Positions 56,788 through 64,000 of a stretch of DNA of 64,000 bases are shown here, piece by piece. The translations under genes were made by a program, and so were the position numbers. Under the pieces are notes generated by a model. That model was not told where the DNA came from, ran no database searches, and worked only from the letters and a program-made list of their open reading frames with translations. Each line of letters starts with the position of its first letter. Position 1 is the first letter of the stretch. Origin of the DNA: Saprospiraceae bacterium (GTDB taxonomy: Bacteria > Bacteroidota > Bacteroidia > Chitinophagales > Saprospiraceae); assembly GCA_027486765.1 (NCBI GenBank), contig JAIXOO010000232.1, positions 36,909-100,908 on the forward strand, read 5' to 3'.

Positions 56788-59196
56788 ATGCTGCAAAATC
56801 ACCTCAAACTCGCCTACCGGAACATCCGCAAAAACGGGTTTTATTCCGCCCTCAACGTACTCGGATTGTGGGCCGGCATCTTGTTTTCTTTGCTCATAGG
56901 CGCCCATGTCTGGGGCGAGTTGCAAGTAAACCAACAGCTGCACCATGCTGAACGGCAATATTTCCTGACCAGCATCTGGAAAAACCCCAACATTGGCATG
57001 GACATCACCTCCGCTGGGCCGCTGGGTAAACGGTTGAAAGAAGTTTACCCACACCTGATAGCCAATTATTACCGTTGGGATGGCATCAAGTCTGGGGTTG
57101 CGAAGGGTGACAAGGTATTCCGGGAAGGTATTCAAATTGGGGACAGCACCTTGCTCACCATGTTTGGTTTTGGACTCCTGCACGGTGACCCCAACAGCGC
57201 CTTGAAGGCACCGTATTCTGTGGTGATCACTGCGGAAAGGGCACTCAAATATTTTGGAAAAACCGATGTGCTTGGTCAAACTCTTAGCATCCAAAATTTT
57301 ACGGGCGGCAATCATGAATTTCTCATCACAGGGGTACTGGGCGAAATTCCGGAAAACTCCGTCACCAATTTGCTTGGTACCACCGAACCGAACAGCCTCT
57401 TCATCTCGTTCACCACCGCACGGTACTTTTTTGATCGGAATGTGAATGATTGGAACAACATCATTTACCCCACTTACCTCGAATTGCGGCCTGGCGTGAC
57501 CGGCGCAGATTTGGAAAAACCGATCCAACAACTCATCCAACGGGAGGGCACCGATTTGGAAAAAGAAAACCTGACGGTGCGCCCCATTGCCCTGAAGGAT
57601 TACCACTTGCAAAAAAACAAAGCTTTGGTCAAGCGGATGTTGTTCGCCCTGTCGTCGGTGGGGATTTTCATCCTGGTCATGGCCATCTTCAACTTCATCA
57701 ATCTGGCCATTGGGCGCTCAGGGTCGCGCATTCGCGAGATCGGGGTGCGCAAGGCACTCGGCGGCTTGAAGCAACAATTGGCGATCCAGTTCCTGGCGGA
57801 ATCCTTACTCTTGGTTACGGTGGCCACTGTGCTGGCCTTTTTGACGTACCCACTGGCCCAAATGCCTTTTGAGCAGATCGTGGGCAAAAGCTTGCCTGTT
57901 CTAACCGCGTTCCCGACGATTTTTGCCCTCTTACCCCTCGCTTTGGTGCTCGTAGTCGGCCTCTTGGCGGGCCTGTATCCGGCCCTCTTCCTGTCTTCGA
58001 TGCGCACGGTCGAGTCTTTGAAAGGGAAACTAGGGACGGCCAATCAAAGCCTGCACCTGCGCAAATACCTGGTTGGATTCCAATTTGGGATTGCGAATTT
58101 GGTCATCATCGCGGCGCTGGTTGTGGCGGCCCAGGTCAATTATTTTTTTGGCAAAAACATCGGCTACAACCATGAGTTTGTCGTAACTGCCCAAGTACCT
58201 CGCGACTGGAGCCAGGAAGGCCTGCGCAAAATGTTGACCGTACGCGACGAAATGGCCAAGCTGCCCGGGGTGCGCAGCGCCTCACTATCCTTTGAAATTC
58301 CCAACGGCAACAACAATGGCCAGCCTTCCGTCTATCGAGTAGGCACAGATTCCACCACCGCCGTCGTCTGCCAACAGCTGACCGTCGATGAGCATTACCT
58401 CAACACTTACCAGCTTTCGCTGTTGGAGGGGGAGTACTTCAATCCAAATGGCCGGAATTACACCAAAGTGGTATTGAACGAACGGGCCGCACTAGCGATT
58501 GGTTTCCCAGATGCTGAATCGGCCATCGGCCAAACTTTGCGCCTCCCCGGAGATCCAACGCTGTACACAATCAAAGGGGTACTGCGGGATTTCCACTTTG
58601 GCTCTATGGCTACTCCGATCCAGCCAATGGTGGTGTTTCCTTTACAAAGTAGTGTTTTGTACCGTTATTTGTCTTTCAAAATCGAACCAGAAAGAATGAG
58701 TGAACACTTGGCTGCCCTACAAAAGAAGTGGGCCGAACTAATGCCCGGCAGCGCCTTTGAGTACACGTTTATGGACGATACTTTGGCGGAAATTTATGCC
58801 ATGGAGTTGCAAATGAAAAGATCGGCCTATGCGGCAAGTGCGCTAGCCTTGTTGATTGCATTGCTGGGAGTACTTGGTCTCGTATCGCTCAATCTGCAAC
58901 GGCGGGAGAAAGAGGTGGGGGTGCGCAAGGTCTTGGGGGCTTCGGTATCGGGCATCATTGGGCTGTTTTTGCAAGAGTTTCTGCTTATTTTATTGGTTGC
59001 AGGGATAGCGGCCTGCCCAATCGCTTGGTATTTGCTGCGTGGCTGGCTGGAAAATTATGCTTACCACATCGAATTGTCACCCTTGGTTTTTGCAGCTTCC
59101 TTGCTGGGATTGGCTCTGGTCACGGCCATTTTGATTGGTTTGCAGAGTGTGAAGGCTGCTTTAGCCAATCCGGTGAAGGCGCTGCGCAGTGAATAA
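56788..59196 (+). CDS. ABC transporter permease (FtsX/MacB-type)
   Basis: MLQNHLKLAYRNIRKNGFYSALNVLGLWAGI; FINLAIGRSGSRIREIGVRKALGGLKQQLAIQFLAESLL; second FtsX domain REKEVGVRKVLGASVSGIIGLFLQEF. Confidence 0.95.
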   Translation: MLQNHLKLAYRNIRKNGFYSALNVLGLWAGILFSLLIGAHVWGELQVNQQLHHAERQYFLTSIWKNPNIGMDITSAGPLGKRLKEVYPHLIANYYRWDGIKSGVAKGDKVFREGIQIGDSTLLTMFGFGLLHGDPNSALKAPYSVVITAERALKYFGKTDVLGQTLSIQNFTGGNHEFLITGVLGEIPENSVTNLLGTTEPNSLFISFTTARYFFDRNVNDWNNIIYPTYLELRPGVTGADLEKPIQQLIQREGTDLEKENLTVRPIALKDYHLQKNKALVKRMLFALSSVGIFILVMAIFNFINLAIGRSGSRIREIGVRKALGGLKQQLAIQFLAESLLLVTVATVLAFLTYPLAQMPFEQIVGKSLPVLTAFPTIFALLPLALVLVVGLLAGLYPALFLSSMRTVESLKGKLGTANQSLHLRKYLVGFQFGIANLVIIAALVVAAQVNYFFGKNIGYNHEFVVTAQVPRDWSQEGLRKMLTVRDEMAKLPGVRSASLSFEIPNGNNNGQPSVYRVGTDSTTAVVCQQLTVDEHYLNTYQLSLLEGEYFNPNGRNYTKVVLNERAALAIGFPDAESAIGQTLRLPGDPTLYTIKGVLRDFHFGSMATPIQPMVVFPLQSSVLYRYLSFKIEPERMSEHLAALQKKWAELMPGSAFEYTFMDDTLAEIYAMELQMKRSAYAASALALLIALLGVLGLVSLNLQRREKEVGVRKVLGASVSGIIGLFLQEFLLILLVAGIAACPIAWYLLRGWLENYAYHIELSPLVFAASLLGLALVTAILIGLQSVKAALANPVKALRSE

Positions 59197-59236
59197 TTAA
59201 TGAATTGACTCTTAACCATCAAAACCATCATCATCC

Positions 59237-60817
59237 ATGAGCACCTTTCCCAGCATCTTCAACGACGTCATTGGCCCGGTCATGCGTGGACCTTCCAGTT
59301 CGCATTGCGCGGCCTCCTTGCGGATTGCCCGCCTGTGCCGCGACCTGATGGATGAAAACATCCAGGACATCTTCATCGAATTTGACCCGAATGGCTCACT
59401 GGCCACTACCCACAAAAGCCAGGGTTCGGACATGGGGTTGTTTGGTGGTTTTCTGGGTTGGGAGGCCTATGATGAGCGCCTTCCCGAATCCGAAAAATAC
59501 CTGGAGGCCGCTGGCATCAAAGTCAGCATCAACATCTGTGACATCAACGCCGATCACCCCAATACCTACAAAATCACCCTGAGCAATGCCCGGGAAATTC
59601 GCAGGCTCACCGCCATTTCTACGGGTGGCGGCATGATTGAAGTGATCAACATCGACGGCGTGGGGGTTTCCATGGCGGGGGATTATTTTGAGACCTTGAT
59701 TTATTGCACGAAGCCAGACCAGATCATCCCTTATCTCCAGGCATCCATTCCCTACGACGAGATCCAATTTCGGCATGGTGAGGAATACAGTTTCATTCAA
59801 GTCAAAGCGCAAAGTTTCCCAGACGCCATCATTTGCCAGGAACTACTCAGCATGGAAGGCGTGGCTTTCCTCAAATACCTCAAACCCGTATTGCCCGTAA
59901 TGGCGCGCCAAAACCTGCAAGTGCCTTTCATCACCTGCGCGGAGATGCTGGAGTACAACACAGACAAAAACAAAGCGCTCTGGGAATTGGCCGTAGACTA
60001 TGAAAGTGCCCGTGGCAATATTTCTGCCCAAGTCGTTTTTGAAAAAATGCGCAGCATCATCCGCATCATGGGCAATGCCATTGAATTGGGCTTAAAAGGC
60101 ACCCACTACGCCGACCGGATTTTGGGCAGCCAATCACTGCAATTCAAAGCCCAATTAGACGCCGAAAAACTGATCGGTGGCGATGCCAACAACCGCATCA
60201 TCCTTTACGTTTCGGCCATGATGGAAGTCAAAAGTTCGATGGGTGTGATTGTGGCAGCACCCACAGCTGGGTCTTGTGGCGCTCTGCCGGGAGCATTGTT
60301 TGGAACCGCTCATTCCCTGGGTTTGCCCGAAGACGAAATCGTCAAAGCCATGCTGGCTGCCGGGCTCATTGGGGTCTTCATTGCGGCGCACGCTACTTTT
60401 GCAGCTGAGGTAGGTGGCTGTATGGCCGAAACTGGATCGGGTGGTGGCATGGCCGCTGCCGCATTGGTAGGCATGAAAGGCGGTACTCTGGAACAAGCGT
60501 TGGCTGCGGCCTCCATGGCCCTGCAAAACTCCTTAGGCATCATTTGTGATCCCATTGGAAACCGAGTGGAAGCGCCTTGCTTGGGTCGCAACGTGATGGC
60601 GGCCAGCAACGCAATGTCTAGCGCCAACATGGCCTTGTCCAATTACCTGCAATTGATCCCGCTGGATGAGGTGATCGAAACGATGAAGGCGGTTGGGGAT
60701 CAAATTCACCATACGTTGCGCTGTACCAATTTGGGAGGGCTTTCGGTCACCAAGTCGGCTAAGCGGATTGAGGCGATGTTGGAGGAAGGGGTGAGTGTAG
60801 TGTATAAAAGTTGCTAG
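59237..60817 (+). CDS. sdaA: L-serine ammonia-lyase (single-chain, iron-sulfur type)
   Basis: VIGPVMRGPSSSHCAASLRIARLCRDL (beta) and SSMGVIVAAPTAGSCGALPGALFGTA, GGCMAETGSGGGMAAAALV, CDPIGNRVEAPCLGRNVMAASNAM (alpha). Confidence 0.94.
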   Translation: MSTFPSIFNDVIGPVMRGPSSSHCAASLRIARLCRDLMDENIQDIFIEFDPNGSLATTHKSQGSDMGLFGGFLGWEAYDERLPESEKYLEAAGIKVSINICDINADHPNTYKITLSNAREIRRLTAISTGGGMIEVINIDGVGVSMAGDYFETLIYCTKPDQIIPYLQASIPYDEIQFRHGEEYSFIQVKAQSFPDAIICQELLSMEGVAFLKYLKPVLPVMARQNLQVPFITCAEMLEYNTDKNKALWELAVDYESARGNISAQVVFEKMRSIIRIMGNAIELGLKGTHYADRILGSQSLQFKAQLDAEKLIGGDANNRIILYVSAMMEVKSSMGVIVAAPTAGSCGALPGALFGTAHSLGLPEDEIVKAMLAAGLIGVFIAAHATFAAEVGGCMAETGSGGGMAAAALVGMKGGTLEQALAAASMALQNSLGIICDPIGNRVEAPCLGRNVMAASNAMSSANMALSNYLQLIPLDEVIETMKAVGDQIHHTLRCTNLGGLSVTKSAKRIEAMLEEGVSVVYKSC

Positions 60818-60843
60818 TTGGAAATACAGAGAACGTATAATTT

Positions 60844-60960
60844 CCTTAGGTGATTCCTTGAGTGCCTTAGGTTTCTTAGGTGGTGAAATTATGCCTCGCT
60901 CCGCAAGGCTCTTCTTTTTTACCACCTAAGAAACCTAAGGCACTCAAGGAATCACCTAAG
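60844..60960. repeat. Intergenic palindrome P12 (CCTTAGG family, copy 2) with perfect 39-bp arms
   Basis: 60845-60883 cttaggtgattccttgagtgccttaggtttcttaggtgg is the exact reverse complement of 60922-60960; inner hairpin gcctcgc-tcc-gcaaggc. Confidence 0.97.
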
Positions 60961-61051
60961 CAATCACCAAGGTTCAATTGAAGTTTGTACTTAAAAATAG
61001 TTCGCTCGATGTTCTGTAAAATTCTCGATGACTCCTGTTGGGGCAGCTACC

Positions 61052-62932
61052 CTATTTCAACACCGGCAAAACAATCTTCGACGCATACAAACTATTGTGG
61101 AAAATCTTCACATTGCTCTTGATAAAATCCTGCTCGTTGCATTGGTAAATATTGATGAACTGCTGCGGGTTACGATCCACGAGTGGAAACCAACTGCTTT
61201 GCACCTGTACCATAATCCGGTGGCCTTTTTTGAAGGTATGCGCAAGGGCTGGCAATTCAAATTTTACCTGTTCGACTTTATTGGGCACAAAAGCGCTTGG
61301 CGTTTCTAAACTCTTCCGATACCGCCCCCGGAACACTTCTCCTCTGACCAACATTTGATACCCACCCATCGGATAGATTGGAGCCGCATCCGCTTCCGCA
61401 TAAATATTCACAGCATTGTAGCCCATGTCATCGGGGAATACGTCGATTATTTTGACCACAAAATCGGCATCCGTGGTGGAAATGCTGGTCATTAGGTCAG
61501 CCACAACATTGCCCGCAATGGTCACATCCTCGGTCAAATTGTCGGTTTGAAAAACCAAAACATCCGGCCTTCTGGCCGCAAAACGCTGATCATCGCTCAT
61601 GTAAGTTCTGCTGCGGTTGAAATGTACGTCCTCGGTGTAGGGCACGGGTTTGGCGGGGTCACTGAGGTAGGTAGCGAAACCTTGGGCGGCAGTAGGTTTG
61701 GTCCAGCCCAGTTTTCCATTGGCCTGCAAGTACATGGCTTTATCCTCTTTCCCGGCAGGTGGCCATTGGTTGAAGGTCTTCCATTCATTGGCCCCGCTGA
61801 TGAATACACTGGCTTCTGCAATTTTTGACACATCACCCTTGCCCTTAAGGAAATAATTGAAGAAGGGAATTTCGATGTTTTGCTGATACCAGGTAGCGGT
61901 ATTGCTGCCAAACTGCACATTGCCCAAATGGGTGCCGTCGTTGCTGGCCCATTGCCCGTGGTACCAGGGGCCTTCCACAATTTTATTGAAGGCCTTGCCC
62001 GGGTTGTTTTGCTCCGCCGCCAGGTAGGCATTCCAGGCACCCCAGCAGTCCTCCGCATCGAACAAACCTCCCACCCAGAGCATGGCGGGTTGCAGGTTTT
62101 TGGTGGCATTGCGGGCATCCCGGGCTTTCCACCAGGCATCGTAATTGGGGTGTACCATCAACTCTTTCCAAAAGGCAATGCTGTCGCCCATGTATTTCGT
62201 AAGACCTTTCAAACTGCCTGCTTCCAGGTGAAATTTGTAATTGTCGTGGCTGCTGTAGTTGAACTCTTTGGGCCCAACCGTAGTCGGCTTGGGTCGAGGC
62301 TGGCCAAAACCTGAGTAAAAGCCAAAGGCATCCAGTTGAAAAAAAGCGCCATTGTGGTGAAAGTCGTCACCAATGAACCAGTTGGTAACCGGGGCCTGTG
62401 GGCTCACTGCCTTTAGGGCCGGATGGTTGCTGGCGGCCGCCATGGTGGAGTAAAAACCAGGATAAGAAATGCCGAAAACGCCTACGTTGCCGTTGTTGTC
62501 GGGCAGGTTTTTCAGCAGCCAATCGATGGCATCGTAAGAATCACTTGCCTCATCGATTTCCATTCCTTTTTTGTTGGGGTTAAACGGGCGGATGTTCACG
62601 TATTCCCCCTCACTCATCCAGCGGCCGCGTACATCCTGAGTTACCATGATGTAGCCTTCCCGGAAGTAGTTTTTGAGGTAGCCATTCCAAACCGGGGAAA
62701 AAGCCGTTTCCCCATAAGGCGCACAGGAATAAGGCGTTCGGCTCAACAAGATTGGATGTTTTTCGCTCTTGTCTTTGGGCATGTAGATGGAGGTAAACAA
62801 CTTTATGCCGTCCCGCATCGGAATCGACACTTCTTTTTTCGTGTAGTTGTTGACAATCCAGATCGAGTCGGCGTTTTGGCCGATGGCTTGACAGGAAATG
62901 GCAAGGAGGAAGAAGAGGCAAATATTTCTCAT
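61052..62932 (-). CDS. CocE/NonD family hydrolase (X-Pro dipeptidyl-peptidase-like)
   Basis: VSIPMRDGIKLFTSIYMPKD...YIMVTQDVRGRWMSEGEYVN...GNVGVFGISYPGFYSTMAAASNHPALKAVSPQAP. Confidence 0.94.
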   Translation of the reverse strand: MRNICLFFLLAISCQAIGQNADSIWIVNNYTKKEVSIPMRDGIKLFTSIYMPKDKSEKHPILLSRTPYSCAPYGETAFSPVWNGYLKNYFREGYIMVTQDVRGRWMSEGEYVNIRPFNPNKKGMEIDEASDSYDAIDWLLKNLPDNNGNVGVFGISYPGFYSTMAAASNHPALKAVSPQAPVTNWFIGDDFHHNGAFFQLDAFGFYSGFGQPRPKPTTVGPKEFNYSSHDNYKFHLEAGSLKGLTKYMGDSIAFWKELMVHPNYDAWWKARDARNATKNLQPAMLWVGGLFDAEDCWGAWNAYLAAEQNNPGKAFNKIVEGPWYHGQWASNDGTHLGNVQFGSNTATWYQQNIEIPFFNYFLKGKGDVSKIAEASVFISGANEWKTFNQWPPAGKEDKAMYLQANGKLGWTKPTAAQGFATYLSDPAKPVPYTEDVHFNRSRTYMSDDQRFAARRPDVLVFQTDNLTEDVTIAGNVVADLMTSISTTDADFVVKIIDVFPDDMGYNAVNIYAEADAAPIYPMGGYQMLVRGEVFRGRYRKSLETPSAFVPNKVEQVKFELPALAHTFKKGHRIMVQVQSSWFPLVDRNPQQFINIYQCNEQDFIKSNVKIFHNSLYASKIVLPVLK

Positions 62933-62984
62933 GGTTCGAATTTTGTTTAATAAAAATACACTCAATTTTAGGGAGTTGTAGCGC

Positions 62985-63845
62985 TTACTCCAATTTTTGG
63001 TAACCCGCCCGCAACATCACCCCCGCAGTATACAAAATCACCACAATCACCACCCAACGCAAGGTGTCTAGTGGTAGTGATTTGACAACAAAAGCGGCGA
63101 TGAGTACCGCAAAGATACCGGGTATAGCCATGCCCACCGCAGCCTTGCGGTTGTAGGCACCCTCGCGGATGAAACGAATGGAAGCAGGTGGCATCAAAAA
63201 CGCACAAGAGCCCATCATGATCGGGAAAGCCACCTGAGGCGACATGCCCAGGGCAAAAACCAGGGCCATGCAGGGTGCGTACAATCCAATACCCACCGTC
63301 ATCAAAGCCCCCAAAATGAAGTTGACCACTACGCCAATGATCAATTTGCTGCCATTTAAACCAATAGCAGTACCTCCACCCTGGATCCAATCCATGTTGC
63401 GGGCCAACATAAAACCGGCAGTCACCAACAGCGCAAAGCCCATGATGCGCCGGATCGTTTTTTCCGGCAGTTTAGCCACCACGCCTACCCCTAGTATCGC
63501 ACCTGCCGCGGCGGAAGCCAGCATCAGCACGAGGGTCAATGGTTCCACCTCAATCACGGTAATAAAAATCAGGGCCTGAATCAAAACCGGAATGGTATTG
63601 GCCACATTCATGGTGCCGGGGATGAGGCGGTCTTCGGTTTGTTTCGTAAACTTCAGTAAGGCCGTTTGAGGGGCAAAAGCGCCAATGCCCAAAACGTCAA
63701 AAAAATTGACCACAGACCCGATCAAGCCCGTTTTGAGCCAACTGCTGTCTTCGAGTTCATTTTTGTGTTTATTGACATCATTGATGAAAACGATGCTGTA
63801 GGCTATGGTTAGAACAGCGAGGGAAATCCAGATAAGTGTAATCAT
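62985..63845 (-). CDS. Sulfite exporter TauE/SafE family membrane protein
   Basis: GLIGSVVNFFDVLGIGAFAPQTALLKF...GALMTVGIGLYAPCMALVFALGMSPQVAFPIMMGSCAFLMP. Confidence 0.87.
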   Translation of the reverse strand: MITLIWISLAVLTIAYSIVFINDVNKHKNELEDSSWLKTGLIGSVVNFFDVLGIGAFAPQTALLKFTKQTEDRLIPGTMNVANTIPVLIQALIFITVIEVEPLTLVLMLASAAAGAILGVGVVAKLPEKTIRRIMGFALLVTAGFMLARNMDWIQGGGTAIGLNGSKLIIGVVVNFILGALMTVGIGLYAPCMALVFALGMSPQVAFPIMMGSCAFLMPPASIRFIREGAYNRKAAVGMAIPGIFAVLIAAFVVKSLPLDTLRWVVIVVILYTAGVMLRAGYQKLE

Positions 63846-64000
63846 TTTTTGTTAGTGCTTAAAGGTTTGAATTCTTCAAAATCCCAACTTGCCAGCAATA
63901 CGGTTTGAGGATCGAGCAACACTTTTTCCGGTTTGGCATCTGCGGGAATGCTGATTTCGATATTGCGAGATGAAATTGGATGAGTCGAAAGACTGGGCAA
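63842..64000 (-). CDS. C-terminal fragment of an upstream CDS (...SRNIEISIPADAKPEKVLLDPQTVLLASWDFEEFKPLSTNKK*)
   Basis: Open minus-strand frame to the window edge; its stop TGA overlaps the ATG of the TauE/SafE gene (ATGA coupling). Confidence 0.6.
   Translation of the reverse strand: MPSLSTHPISSRNIEISIPADAKPEKVLLDPQTVLLASWDFEEFKPLSTNKK

Noticed and set aside
56680-57612. 310-aa minus-strand ORF opposite the start of the ABC permease
   Set aside because: The plus-strand FtsX gene has strong family motifs; the antisense translation has none.

Overview
This 64-kb window is chromosomal DNA from a Bacteroidota member. A Saprospiria / Haliscomenobacter-like host is an inference from TonB receptor/DUF4249 pairs, a T9SS-type C-terminus, DUF3667 and TAnnTTTG promoter boxes. 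It carries about 45 protein genes and one tRNA-Ser(GGA). No phage, IS element, CRISPR array or rRNA was found. Recognisable genes include TatD, DoxX, a GMC oxidoreductase with a gluconate-dehydrogenase subunit-3-like partner, a nucleoside hydrolase, an S9 peptidase, a CheB-CheR-PAS-HK-REC fusion, two TonB receptors, an M1 peptidase, a NarL-type two-component system, and a carbohydrate locus (ThuA/PVC/CARDB/cupredoxin, Gfo/Idh, TIM-barrel isomerase, divergent AraC). Others are a stand-alone formyltransferase-A-PCP-TE NRPS-like enzyme, a TPR-PAS-HK-REC hybrid kinase, an FtsX/MacB-type permease, a single-chain L-serine dehydratase, a CocE/NonD hydrolase and TauE/SafE. The most unusual feature is the non-coding DNA. 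At least twelve intergenic spacers contain long imperfect or perfect palindromes of about 75-165 nt. Several have arms built from short degenerate tandem units mirrored around a core. Some pairs share arms but have different inner hairpins, and others share a core but have different arms. Some supply the stop codon or last codons of neighbouring genes. This looks like a modular, actively maintained family of intergenic palindromes that ordinary terminators do not explain.
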